A stretch of 64,000 bases of DNA from Fimbriimonadales bacterium. GTDB lineage: Bacteria > Armatimonadota > Fimbriimonadia > Fimbriimonadales > Fimbriimonadaceae. A model generated the notes under the pieces. That model searched no databases, was not told the origin of the DNA, and was given only the letters and a program-made list of their open reading frames with translations. Below are positions 28,501 through 36,745 of this stretch, in pieces. The DNA lies in NCBI GenBank assembly GCA_026418055.1, contig JAOACB010000002.1:62001-126000 (forward strand), given 5' to 3'. The translations under genes and the position numbers were made by a program. Position 1 is the stretch's first letter, and the number at the start of each line of letters is the position of its first letter.

Positions 28501-29037
28501 GCGCTGAGACTCCGTCTTCCTCGTTCGATACCTCTGCACGCCAGCGGCCTCGTCGATCCAAGCCCGCCGCTCCTCCGGCGAGGCTGCCAAAGCTTGGTCG
28601 ATCTCCTTCTGGCCCACGATGGCGTAGCCCGCTCTCCCCAGTCCGCTGTCTGCGAACAAGTCGAGCAGGTCCTTCAGGCGGCATGGCCGCCGATTGATCA
28701 GGTATTCCGACTGGCCGGCTCGATCCAGGCGTCGCGTGACGGCAACCTCGGGCGTCGCCACTGGCAAGGCTCCGTCCTCGTTGTCGAACAGCAGCGTGAC
28801 TTCGCAGAACCCCACCGGCCTGCGCTTCGAGGACCCGCTGAAGATCACGTCCTGGCTGGTTTGGGCTCGCAGCTGGCGCGCGTTCGCCTCGCCCAGGCAC
28901 CACAGGATCGCGTCGACAAGGTTCGACTTGCCGGAACCGTTCGGGCCAACGATGGCGATGAGGTTCCCCGAAAGGTCGATGTCGGTCCGGTCTGCGAAGG
29001 TCTTGAACCCGAAAATGCGGACGCGTTTGAGGCGCAT
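25549..29037 (-). CDS. smc: Chromosome segregation protein SMC
   Basis: This 1,162-residue ATPase organises chromosomes with ScpA and ScpB. It has the N-terminal Walker A (GPNGSGKS, residues 31-38), two long coiled coils (about 165-500 and 680-1000) and a hinge between them (around RPVAEAVEVEKRYATAIDTA and GGAANDLIVPSEAEAKRAIEWL). The C-terminal ABC signature LLSGGERAL and Walker B PIVVLDEIDAPLDG follow. The ATG at 29037 begins MRLKRVRIFGFKTFAD, the family start. A TATAAT element lies 23 bases upstream. Scp genes are not in the window. Confidence 0.96.
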   Translation of the reverse strand: MRLKRVRIFGFKTFADRTDIDLSGNLIAIVGPNGSGKSNLVDAILWCLGEANARQLRAQTSQDVIFSGSSKRRPVGFCEVTLLFDNEDGALPVATPEVAVTRRLDRAGQSEYLINRRPCRLKDLLDLFADSGLGRAGYAIVGQKEIDQALAASPEERRAWIDEAAGVQRYRTRKTESQRRLASAQEHLSRTRDILREIESQREPLRAEAEAARRYKALLESLRQVECGLLARELAVATNEIRGLEETRSKALKLAESEARRAAELEEASDRKAKAVRELEERAERLRQRAQAASTSAERAEAAIRLCDQRLQSLEELEASLQGEADAQQERIAEARQELELAGEAMERENEALRSLQAELAGVDGETSRLQSLLAGLERELEEGRRRNAQRQKLLAEIRHRKERLRELDREVAGIDATLPELAAGVEEARSRHQQMADEARQLEHEIQRLRHELGQLAKEEDREAAKLRNLLAEQAALEGRRRGIEATIDSHEGLQQGTRAVLLASEAGHLPKAFRPVAEAVEVEKRYATAIDTALGGAANDLIVPSEAEAKRAIEWLKAHRAGRVTFQPLSLVRAVSPSAELMRLAKHPGVLGRASELVRCDPELRPVVDSLLGRILVVETLDDALKLARTSGWSRLVTLDGEVVHSSGAVTGGTAARSSFGMVQRKAELADTLRNLERLARQESEIQNAMAAVRAKAESVRERISELQRELEGGLEERREAKSFLDQLASEMHSAERERERLVREAERLRSAPSELPEPVDLEELERRRDEAVASLAAKAADAEAAQRLLRDAAMRIDEAKERLRVAKRRVEALTDSQLARERRFDAIGPERDKALEERSKALEAKEAALAEAERVQIELAETSARRQKLLEEAEGLREAARSAREGAQAGAEGAHHSELARARWEGRRAAALQRLLEDYSLTEDEAIAMGQGVEVPEDAPSLVFRLRRELRAMGDVNLGAIEAFDRLTARAEDLGAQVADIEDGIRQIESGIRELDRLTQDRFAATFERLEAAFAETFLKLFSGGEGCLRLTAPGNLLETGVDIEVTLPGKKRQRLELLSGGERALCAAAFLFALLKVKPSPIVVLDEIDAPLDGRNVERFIDLLRELQDSTQFILITHNHVTILAADNWIGVTMQGHDGVSTIVPVNVAALAEASDAP

Positions 29038-29060
29038 GGACTGCGGACGGAGGCGTACCC

Positions 29061-29066
29061 ATTATA
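29061..29066 (-). promoter_or_regulatory. -10-like element TATAAT before smc
   Basis: Minus-strand TATAAT, the exact sigma-70-type consensus, ends 23 bases before the smc ATG, giving a leader of about 16 bases. A divergent TAGAAT for the GH172 gene is 31 bases away. Confidence 0.55.
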
Positions 29067-29097
29067 GCCGCTCCTTCCGCCGAGCCCGTCCACGGCG

Positions 29098-29103
29098 TAG
29101 AAT
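29098..29103 (+). promoter_or_regulatory. -10-like element TAGAAT before the GH172 gene
   Basis: TAGAAT ends 9 bases before the ATG at 29113, predicting a leader of at most a few bases. Smc and this gene share a 75-base divergent region with one -10-like site for each direction. Confidence 0.5.
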
Positions 29104-29112
29104 CGGTTCGCG

Positions 29113-30192
29113 ATGATCGGACGAACCAGCCTCGGCCAACTGCCTTTCCTTCGTGAGTACGAGTCCCACCGCGCCTCCTCCTACGACCGGACCGGATGCA
29201 ACAACGACTGGTGGACGATCGCCCCGGGGGAGACCCGGGTGCTGCTGCAGGAGGACCGCCCCGGTTGCGTCCGGCACATCTGGATGACCATGGGCTCGTC
29301 GAAGGAGCACCTGCGCACGACGCTGCTGCGCATGTATTGGGACGGCGAGAGCGAGCCCAGCGTGCGAGCCCCGATCGGCGACTTCTTCGGGATGGGGCAC
29401 TGCGAGATGCGCAACTTCGTGTCCCTGCCGCTGCAGATGAGCCCAGAGGACGGGAGAGGCTTCAACTGCTGGTTCCCGATGCCGTTCGACCAAGCTCGCA
29501 TCGAGGTGGAGAACGAATCCGATCAGGAGTTCAACCTTTACTTCTACATCGACTACGAGCTCTACGGCCATCGGCACGGCCCGGAGGTCGCCCGGTTCCA
29601 CGCTCAGTGGAGGCGCGAGGCATGCACGGAAGGCTGGCTTCGGGAGCGTCTCGGACCCGACAACGTCGCGAGGATCTGGGCGGAGCGGCCCAACTTGAGC
29701 GACCTCGACAACTACCTCATCCTAGAGGCAGAGGGTTCGGGCATTTACGTGGGATGCAACCTCAACGTCGACTGTTTCCAGCGCCAAGGGAACGATTGGT
29801 ACGGCGAAGGAGACGACATGATCGTCATCGATGGCGAGCCGTGGCCGCCGAGGTTGCACGGCACGGGAACCGAGGACTACTTCTGCACCGCCTTCGGTCC
29901 CCGCACCGTGTATTCGGCGCCGTACCACGGCATCACCCTCTACTCCGGCACTCCCGATTGGCCTTGGAAGGGCAAGAACTCCATGTACCGTTTCCACATC
30001 GAGGATCCCATCCGATTCCACCGCAGCATCCGGGTGAGCATCGAGCACGGATCATCGAACAAGCTGTCGAACGACTACAGCTCCACCGCCTACTGGTACC
30101 AGATCGAGCCACACCGACCGTTCGAACGGTTGTTGCCTGCATCGGCGAGGTTGCCCAGGCCCAGCGAGCCCCAGTTTCCGCCGACGGCGTGA
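29113..30192 (+). CDS. DUF2961 / glycoside hydrolase family 172 protein
   Basis: This 359-residue protein matches DUF2961, which includes GH172 enzymes acting on fructo- and arabinofuranosyl linkages. Seen: RASSYDRTGCNNDWWTI, GCVRHIWMTM, the fold landmark APIGDFFGMGH, FNCWFPMPF, and the strongly conserved LHGTGTEDYFCTAF whose Glu is a catalytic candidate. No signal peptide is seen, so the enzyme is probably cytoplasmic. Family members form trimers or hexamers of jelly rolls. It stands alone, and its stop TGA directly abuts the stop of the convergent P-type ATPase gene. Confidence 0.88.
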   Translation: MIGRTSLGQLPFLREYESHRASSYDRTGCNNDWWTIAPGETRVLLQEDRPGCVRHIWMTMGSSKEHLRTTLLRMYWDGESEPSVRAPIGDFFGMGHCEMRNFVSLPLQMSPEDGRGFNCWFPMPFDQARIEVENESDQEFNLYFYIDYELYGHRHGPEVARFHAQWRREACTEGWLRERLGPDNVARIWAERPNLSDLDNYLILEAEGSGIYVGCNLNVDCFQRQGNDWYGEGDDMIVIDGEPWPPRLHGTGTEDYFCTAFGPRTVYSAPYHGITLYSGTPDWPWKGKNSMYRFHIEDPIRFHRSIRVSIEHGSSNKLSNDYSSTAYWYQIEPHRPFERLLPASARLPRPSEPQFPPTA

Positions 30193-32979
30193 TCATCCCG
30201 CCATCGCCGAGGAGCGACGAGCGCGGATCGACTTCTCCAGTCCGACGATCGGCAGGACCGTCGCTCCCGCAACCGCGCTGATCAGCCATTCCTTCCAGCC
30301 GAGCGACACCGTGCCGAACACCTGGTTCATCCAAGGCAGGTGCACAAAGCCCAGCTGCAGCACGAGGAGCACGCCGATGCCGACGAGCGCCCACGGGTTG
30401 CTCAGCCAACCGATGCGCCAGATCGGATGGATCAGCGACCGGCACTGCAGCATGTAGAAGATCTGGAAGAACACCACGGCGTTGGTAGCCATCGTTCTCG
30501 CCTGAGACACTGCGAACGGCTCGGTCTCCGGTCCCTTGTAGGCGGACCAGAAGCCGTACTGGTACGTGGCGACTGCTCCCAGCGCGATCAGACCGGCAAC
30601 GAACAACGTCCTGTAGATGACGAACGCGCTCATCAGCGGAGCACCCTTCCTCCGCGGCGGCCGCTCCATCAACCCCGGCTCCTTCGCCTCGACGGCGAAC
30701 GGCAGGCCGAGCGACAGCGAAGCGACCATGTTCACCCAGAGCAGCTGCGTGGGCAGCATCGGCAGCAGCAGCGTCTTCGTCACCGGGTCGAATGGGAAGA
30801 ACGCCACGGCGGTCATCAGGATGAGCGCCAGACCGAGGTTCGTGGGCAGAAGGAACACCAGCGACTTGATCAGGTTGTCGAAGACGCGCCGCCCTTCCTC
30901 CACCATGCGCTCGATCGTCGCGAAGTTGTCGTCGGTGAGCACGACGTCCGCGGCCTCCTTGCTCACGGACGTTCCCGTGATGCCCATCGCCAAACCGATG
31001 TCGGCCTGCTTGAGCGCGGGGGCGTCGTTCACGCCATCGCCCGTCATCGCGACCACATGGCCACGGGCTTGCAGGGCCTTCACCAACCGGAGCTTCTGCT
31101 CCGGTGCGACGCGCGCGAACACGTTGGTTCGGTCGGTGGCTTCCACGAGCTCGGAGTCCTTCATCTCCGCGAGCTCCTTGCCTGTGATCGCCCTCTCCCC
31201 TTCGGCCGCGATACCGATTTCACGCCCGATGGCCTCGGCAGTCAGCCGATGGTCTCCCGTGATCATCTTCACTCGGATGCCGGCCTGCTGGCAGATCCGA
31301 ACCGCCTCGATTGCCTCGGGCCTCGGCGGGTCGATCATCCCTACCAATCCCAGCAGCCTCAGGTCCTTGACCGCCTCGTGGCAGAGGGCCGTCTCCTCCG
31401 CGGCCCGAGACCCCAGAAGCAGCACTCTCAGGCCCTTTTTGGCCAGTTCCGCCGCCGCGCGCTCCACGGCCGAACGATCGATCGGCTGACCGTCCGAATC
31501 AAGGCTGCAGTGCGGCAAGAGCGCCTCGGGCGCCCCCTTGACGTACAGCGTGCGGTTGCCCAAAGGATCCTCATTCAGCGAGGCCATGTACTGGTGCCGC
31601 GAGTCGAACGGCAACTCCGCGAGCCTCCGCACCTCCCGCCGCAAGCGGTCGACATCGATTCCGCCCCGATAGGCCGCCGCGACCAAAGCCAGCTCGGTCG
31701 GGTCTCCCGACGTCTCGAGGCGCTCCCCAGCCACATGGATGGCGGCATCGTTGCAGAGAGCGGCGGCCACCAGCATCGCCTCCAACGGCTCAGCGGCGGG
31801 GGTCGCTGGCTTGCCGTCCCGGCTCACACGCCCCATCGGCCAGTACCCCTGGCCCTCGAAGGAGTATTCGACGCCACCGACCAGCGCAGTCGTGACGGAC
31901 ATCTCGTTCCTCGTGAGCGTTCCCGTCTTGTCGGAGCAAATCACGTCGGTGCTACCGAGCGTCTCCACCGCCGGTAGCTTGCGCACGATGGCCCGCTGCC
32001 TAGCCATGCGTTGCACTCCGACGGCCAGCAGGATCGTCACCAAAGCCGGCAAGCCTTCCGGAATGGCACCCACTGCCAAAGCGATGGCGAAGATCGCTGT
32101 CTCCCGAACCGCCTCGAAGGGACTCACTCCCGTCGTCGCAATGGTGCGCCAAGAACCCACGATGAGCATCAGGAGCGCAACCGCCAAGATGCCCAAGGCG
32201 ATCCTCTTGCCGATCACCTCGAGCGCGGCCGTCAACGGAGTTTGCGTCTCCGTCGCCGTCTGGATCAGGTTAGAGATGCGACCGAGCTCCGTGCTCGCGC
32301 CCGTGGCCACGACGACACCCTTGCCGGTTCCTTGCGTCACCAGCGTGCCCCCGAAAGCCATGTTCGACCGGTCCGCCAGAGGAGTGCCCTCCTCCAAAGG
32401 ATCCAAAGTCTTGGCGACGGGGACCGACTCGCCGGTGAGCGGGGCCTCGTCGATCTGAAGGCCCGACACCTCGAAGAGGCGCAGATCCGCCGGCACGCGG
32501 TCTCCGCTGACGACCTGCACGACGTCGCCTGGCACAAGCTCGCGTACGGGAATGCTCTGCAATCGGCCGTCGCGCCAAACCTGAGCGAACTCGGGGATCA
32601 TCTCGGCCAACGCGGCGATGGCCTTGTTCGCGCGGAACTCCTGGATGAAGCCGACGATGGTGTTGACCAGCACCACGCCCAGGATGACGCTGCCGTTCTT
32701 CAGACCATCCTCGGGATCGGCGACGATCGCGAGAAAGCCCGCGCCGATGAGAACCCATACGAGCGGGTTGTTGATCTGGGCCCAAATTAGGGCGAGCACC
32801 GAGGGGCCGCCCCCAGTATCCACGGAGTTCGGTCCGTAGCGCTTGAGGCGCTCCCGAGCGACTTCCGACCTCAGCCCCTCGGGGCTCGACTGCAACTGGC
32901 GCTGCGTCTGTTCCGCCGGCAACGCGTGCCAGGCGGTCTCAGCCAGCGCCGCTCCTTCCTCCCTTCCCTGCAGGGTCAT
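30193..32979 (-). CDS. P-type cation-transporting ATPase (Ca2+ / P2A-like)
   Basis: This 928-residue membrane pump has an N-terminal cation-ATPase domain, the actuator motif LTGES (residues 181-185), the M4 metal site GAIPEGLP (about 304-311), the phosphorylated Asp350 in CSDKTGTLT and the hinge motif MTGDGVNDAPALKQADIG. Ten membrane helices are expected. The PEGLP motif points to Ca2+ or Mn2+ transport, as in SERCA/PMR1. I chose the ATG at 32979 because an upstream extension to 33096 runs into htpX. The start is 2 bases after the htpX stop, so the two form an operon. Confidence 0.93.
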   Translation of the reverse strand: MTLQGREEGAALAETAWHALPAEQTQRQLQSSPEGLRSEVARERLKRYGPNSVDTGGGPSVLALIWAQINNPLVWVLIGAGFLAIVADPEDGLKNGSVILGVVLVNTIVGFIQEFRANKAIAALAEMIPEFAQVWRDGRLQSIPVRELVPGDVVQVVSGDRVPADLRLFEVSGLQIDEAPLTGESVPVAKTLDPLEEGTPLADRSNMAFGGTLVTQGTGKGVVVATGASTELGRISNLIQTATETQTPLTAALEVIGKRIALGILAVALLMLIVGSWRTIATTGVSPFEAVRETAIFAIALAVGAIPEGLPALVTILLAVGVQRMARQRAIVRKLPAVETLGSTDVICSDKTGTLTRNEMSVTTALVGGVEYSFEGQGYWPMGRVSRDGKPATPAAEPLEAMLVAAALCNDAAIHVAGERLETSGDPTELALVAAAYRGGIDVDRLRREVRRLAELPFDSRHQYMASLNEDPLGNRTLYVKGAPEALLPHCSLDSDGQPIDRSAVERAAAELAKKGLRVLLLGSRAAEETALCHEAVKDLRLLGLVGMIDPPRPEAIEAVRICQQAGIRVKMITGDHRLTAEAIGREIGIAAEGERAITGKELAEMKDSELVEATDRTNVFARVAPEQKLRLVKALQARGHVVAMTGDGVNDAPALKQADIGLAMGITGTSVSKEAADVVLTDDNFATIERMVEEGRRVFDNLIKSLVFLLPTNLGLALILMTAVAFFPFDPVTKTLLLPMLPTQLLWVNMVASLSLGLPFAVEAKEPGLMERPPRRKGAPLMSAFVIYRTLFVAGLIALGAVATYQYGFWSAYKGPETEPFAVSQARTMATNAVVFFQIFYMLQCRSLIHPIWRIGWLSNPWALVGIGVLLVLQLGFVHLPWMNQVFGTVSLGWKEWLISAVAGATVLPIVGLEKSIRARRSSAMAG

Positions 32980-32981
32980 CT

Positions 32982-33830
32982 TCAACGTCCTCCCTCGAGA
33001 GCCATCAGCCTGCGCACCCGGTCCTCCGTAAGGGGGTGGGTTCGGAAGAGCGACGCCACCATGCCCCCAATCCCCGCGAGAGGGCTCACGATGCACAGAT
33101 GCGCCGCCTGCGGCGGCATCGAACCGGGCAGAGCCTCCACCGATCGCTCCAGCTTCAGCAGCGCGTTGGCCAAACCGCGAGGGCTGCCTGCGATCTGAGC
33201 TCCCAAGCGGTCGGCCTCGTATTCCCGGGCACGGCTGATGGCCAGCTGGAGGATCGTGGCGGCCAGAGGGGCCACCAAAGCCATCAGCAACAACGCCAAC
33301 GGGTTGGGCGAATCCTCATCGCTCTGCCCGAAGATGGCAGCGAATTGAGCGATGTTCGCGATCATCACGATCGCGCCCACCACCGTGGCCACCACGGTCA
33401 TCGTCAGGGTGTCGCGGTGTTTGATGTGCGCGAGCTCGTGCGCGATCACGCCCTCGACCTCTGGGCGATCGAGGATGCGCAGCAGACCCTCGTTCACCGC
33501 CACCGCCGCGTGCTTCGGGTCGCGCCCCGTCGCGAACGCGTTCGGGCTGGGATCCGGCACCACGTACAGCGACGGCGTGGGGATGCCCGCCCGCCGGCTG
33601 AGGCGATCCACCATGGCGTACAGCTCCGGGGCCTCCGAGGGGGAGACCGGCCGGGCCCTGGTCATCGAGATCACCATCCGGTCGCTGAACCAGTAGGTGG
33701 CGAAGTTCATCGCTAGGGCGATCAAGAACGCGATCGCCGCTCCCGTCGGCCCGCCTATCCAGGAACCCAGCCCAACGAACAGGGCCGTGAGGGCGGCGAG
33801 CAATGCGACCACCTTCAAAGTGTTCATCAT
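32982..33830 (-). CDS. htpX: Membrane zinc metalloprotease HtpX
   Basis: This 282-residue M48 protease has two N-terminal membrane helices (about residues 5-50), the zinc site HELAHIKHRD and two further helices after it (about 140-200), followed by the third-ligand region SRAREYEADRLG. HtpX degrades misfolded membrane proteins together with FtsH. The ATG at 33830 has GGAGGTGAAG upstream as a ribosome-binding site; a longer start to 33884 adds sequence foreign to the family. It leads into the P-type ATPase gene. A terminator for the upstream gene lies between them and the SIS gene. Confidence 0.93.
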   Translation of the reverse strand: MMNTLKVVALLAALTALFVGLGSWIGGPTGAAIAFLIALAMNFATYWFSDRMVISMTRARPVSPSEAPELYAMVDRLSRRAGIPTPSLYVVPDPSPNAFATGRDPKHAAVAVNEGLLRILDRPEVEGVIAHELAHIKHRDTLTMTVVATVVGAIVMIANIAQFAAIFGQSDEDSPNPLALLLMALVAPLAATILQLAISRAREYEADRLGAQIAGSPRGLANALLKLERSVEALPGSMPPQAAHLCIVSPLAGIGGMVASLFRTHPLTEDRVRRLMALEGGR

Positions 33831-33874
33831 CGTTTCTTCTTCACCTCCCGTCGAAGGGGTGGAGCCAACCAAAA

Positions 33875-33903
33875 AGACCCTCACCGTGCATCGGTGAAGG
33901 TCT
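33875..33903 (-). terminator. Intrinsic terminator after the SIS-domain gene
   Basis: On the minus strand AGACCTTCACCG and CGGTGAGGGTCT form a 12-base stem with one mismatch and a 5-base loop, followed at once by TTTTT. This is the only hairpin in the window with a proper T-run. It isolates the SIS gene from htpX; the rest of the gap from 33904 to 34039 holds nothing I recognise. Confidence 0.8.
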
Positions 33904-34039
33904 CGCTCTCTACGACGGGACCGGCCTTTCCGGCGTATTGACGATCCCGCCTCCTGAGATCCAGGCGCTACTCCCCTTCGATCTCTCGTGTTGCTCCGTC
34001 AGTATGCAACGCTGGGACGGGCCGTTCGGTTCCTTCGGC

Positions 34040-34990
34040 CTACAGCGTGCGCGTGACTTTCTGCAGGACCCGCGGGTCGTCCGGGTCCAGGCCCCTCGCC
34101 CTGGCCGCGAGCAGCGCGAGCCACTGGCCGTAGAACACGTCCCAAAGCGGCACGACAGGATCCGGCGCGGGTGGCCGCGGAGCCTGAACGACCATGCAAC
34201 CTTGCTGGACCAAGGTTTCGTCCGATTCGCCGAACACGATCGCGGCGGATCCATGCGAGGCCACTGCTCGAGGGCCGTGTTGGAAGTCCGCCATGGAGTA
34301 GCTCTTGCAACTGAGCAACGCGCACTCCATGAGCTTGAGCGCCGCCTCCTGAGCTGTCGCGAAACTGTATCCGCGCGACAGAGTGAACAGCGTTTGGGCT
34401 CGCAACAACGGTCCGAGGCTGGCCCGCGCGGCCTCCAGCGTCTCGTCGGTCCACGCCTCGGTGGGCAGAGACCGTGATGGATCGTCGAGGCCTCCGCCGA
34501 GCGCCCGAACGATCTCGTGCATCGCGAGCAGGGAGGCGGTGTACGTCTTCGTCGCCGCGACCGAGCGCTCCTCGCCGACGCCGAGCAACAGAGTGTGCTC
34601 CGCCGCCTCCGTGATGCGGGATCCAGGGGTGTTCGTCACGGCGAGCGTCGCGTGGCCATCCGCTCGGATCGCAGCGAGCACCTCGCTCACGTCCGGAGCA
34701 GCCCCGCTTTGGGAAATGCCGATCGCGAGACAGTTTCGATACCGGATCTTCTTGCCGAACCTCGTCCACACCGAGGGGGCCGCGAGGGACACGGGAATAC
34801 CGAGATTGACCTCGATGAGGTATCGCCCGTACAGCGCGGCGTTGTCCGAGGAACCGCGCGCGGCGAGGACCACCATGTCGAAGCTCCGACCCCCAAGGTA
34901 CGACGCCAGCTCCCCAAGGTAGCGGCGCGACGCGGATTCCAAGATCCTCGGCTGCTCGCGAACCTCGCGCTCCATCCAATCTCCGAGCAT
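34040..34990 (-). CDS. SIS-domain aminosugar-phosphate isomerase/deaminase (GlmS C-half / NagB-II type)
   Basis: This 316-residue protein consists of two SIS domains, as in the isomerase half of GlmS. Seen: VVLAARGSSDNAALYGRYLIE, the phosphate-binding ISQSGAAPDV, the GlmS-type helix VAATKTYTASL and second-domain FTLSRGYSFATAQEAALKLME. It lacks the glutaminase domain, so it probably deaminates or isomerises glucosamine-6-phosphate or a related sugar phosphate (NagB-II, AgaS). The ATG at 34990 is used; an in-frame ATG 5 codons later is possible. It is divergent from the GAF kinase gene. Confidence 0.85.
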   Translation of the reverse strand: MLGDWMEREVREQPRILESASRRYLGELASYLGGRSFDMVVLAARGSSDNAALYGRYLIEVNLGIPVSLAAPSVWTRFGKKIRYRNCLAIGISQSGAAPDVSEVLAAIRADGHATLAVTNTPGSRITEAAEHTLLLGVGEERSVAATKTYTASLLAMHEIVRALGGGLDDPSRSLPTEAWTDETLEAARASLGPLLRAQTLFTLSRGYSFATAQEAALKLMECALLSCKSYSMADFQHGPRAVASHGSAAIVFGESDETLVQQGCMVVQAPRPPAPDPVVPLWDVFYGQWLALLAARARGLDPDDPRVLQKVTRTL

Positions 34991-35013
34991 GGGGCCAGCT
35001 TACTCCCAAGAGG

Positions 35014-35019
35014 CATAAT
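35014..35019 (+). promoter_or_regulatory. -10-like element CATAAT before the second GAF kinase
   Basis: CATAAT ends 7 bases before the ATG at 35027 and overlaps an earlier in-frame ATG at 35018. The transcript would start at about the ATG, so a leaderless mRNA is predicted. Confidence 0.5.
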
Positions 35020-35026
35020 GCTTCCG

Positions 35027-36745
35027 ATGGCCAGCACCCAGGACTGGCGCTGTCTTCTGGAAGAGCTTCACTCCATCGAGGACACGTGGGTGGCGCTGCG
35101 TCGCTTGGTGGAGGCCTCGCTGGATCTTTCCGGGGCGGACCACGCCATGCTGGCGTTGGTGGACGACGACGCGGGGGTGCTGCGCCTGACGCACGGGGTC
35201 GGGCCCGAGTGGTCCGACCGCCTGATCGGCTTGGAGCTGGACGTCGAGTCTCCCAACGAGGGCATCGTCACGCTCGTCGCCAGGACGGGGCGAGCCCATC
35301 TGGCGCGGGACGTGAAGCGGGACCGGTCGTACCTCCGGCTGTTCCCCTCCACTGCCAGCGAGTACGCGCTCCCTCTCGTGGACCAGTTCGGGCGAGTGCG
35401 CGGAGTCCTGAACCTGGAATCCCAGCATCCCGGAGCTTTCCACGATGCGTCCCGAGAGGCTGCGAAGCTGCTCGCCCTGCTGGCGGTGCGCACTCTGGAA
35501 AGGCAGGATTTGGCCCGGCGGGAGGAGGCGCTGGTCCAAATTGGCAGCGCCCTGGATGCCGCGCAGTCGGAGGAGGAGCTCGTGCAGAAGGTGCTCGCGG
35601 TTGCGGACAGTCTTCTGCAGATGCACTCGTTCAGCGTGTTTCTCCGGGAGCCAGGCAGCGAGGTTCTTCGGCTGAGGGGATCCATCGGAGGATTGAAGGA
35701 TCTGATCGGAGTGGCTTCCTACCGATGTGGCGAGGGACTCACCGGCTTCGTCGCGGAAACGGGGCAGCCGGTGTTGCTCGACCACCCTCAGGATCATCCG
35801 AACTGGAAGGGGCTGCACCTGGAGATGCCACCCTCCGAGGTGGCGAGCTACCTCGCCGTTCCGGTGCTGAACAAGGGAAATTGCCAGGGCGTGTTGCGAG
35901 CCATCCGCAGGAGGTCGGACAATCCGCTGCTCCAGATCCGCTTCACCACCCACGATCTGCGTGTGGTGCAGACGATCGCCGAGCAGCTGGCCGCAGGGCT
36001 TGAGAACCTGCGCAACTGGACGAGGGTCGTGCAGGCCGAGCGCATGGCGGCCTGGGGAGAACTCAGCGCCAAGAGTTCGCACATGATCGGCAACCGCGTG
36101 TTCGCGCTGCGTGGGGACGTGAACGAGCTTCGCCACCTGCTGTCCACTCCGAGTCCGAGCGTGGATTCGCTGCTCGACGTGGCGGATGGTCTGCAACGCA
36201 ACGTGGAGCGGATCGAAGAGATCCTCCAGGACTTCCGGGACTTCCTCACCGCGACCACCCTGCAGAAGGCCCCTGCGAGCGTGGCGGCGCTGGTGCGGGA
36301 GACGGTGGACGAGGTGGTGCCGCCCTCGAGCCGCGTTCGAGTGGAGGTTGCTGTGCCAGAGCCGTTGCCAGACGTCCTGCTCGACGAGCGAAAGGTTCGC
36401 CGCGCTCTATCGGAGCTCATCGAGAATGCGCTCAACCACATGCCGTCCGGAGAGCTGCGCATCGAAGCGTCGCTCGACCACACCCCTACGGGCCGAAGGA
36501 CCCTGAAGATCGTGGTCGCGGACACCGGACCCGGAGTGCCGACTGAGCTGAAGCGCGCGATCTTCGAGCCGTTCCGCAGCACCAGGGTCAAGGGGATGGG
36601 TCTGGGGCTGTCGATCGTCCAAGGCATTGTGGAGGCGCACGGCGGCCAAGTGTTCGAGGACGGGGTTCCAGGGCGGGGCGCCCGCTTCGTCATGATGCTC
36701 CCGGTCGCCGCGGTCCACAATGGAGAGAGCCATGGCGATTCTTGA
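35027..36745 (+). CDS. Double-GAF sensor histidine kinase (orphan)
   Basis: This 572-residue soluble kinase has two GAF domains (about residues 20-160 and 170-330) and a dimerisation helix with H-box AKSSHMIGNRVFALRGD. The ATPase domain shows an N-box (RALSELIENALNHM), a G1 box (VADTGPGVP), an F box (IFEPFRST) and a G2 box (GMGLGLSIV). No membrane segment or response regulator is evident. The HxIGN H-box is shared with the kinase at 2560. The end overlaps the next gene by 14 bases, suggesting co-transcription through murB. Confidence 0.87.
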   Translation: MASTQDWRCLLEELHSIEDTWVALRRLVEASLDLSGADHAMLALVDDDAGVLRLTHGVGPEWSDRLIGLELDVESPNEGIVTLVARTGRAHLARDVKRDRSYLRLFPSTASEYALPLVDQFGRVRGVLNLESQHPGAFHDASREAAKLLALLAVRTLERQDLARREEALVQIGSALDAAQSEEELVQKVLAVADSLLQMHSFSVFLREPGSEVLRLRGSIGGLKDLIGVASYRCGEGLTGFVAETGQPVLLDHPQDHPNWKGLHLEMPPSEVASYLAVPVLNKGNCQGVLRAIRRRSDNPLLQIRFTTHDLRVVQTIAEQLAAGLENLRNWTRVVQAERMAAWGELSAKSSHMIGNRVFALRGDVNELRHLLSTPSPSVDSLLDVADGLQRNVERIEEILQDFRDFLTATTLQKAPASVAALVRETVDEVVPPSSRVRVEVAVPEPLPDVLLDERKVRRALSELIENALNHMPSGELRIEASLDHTPTGRRTLKIVVADTGPGVPTELKRAIFEPFRSTRVKGMGLGLSIVQGIVEAHGGQVFEDGVPGRGARFVMMLPVAAVHNGESHGDS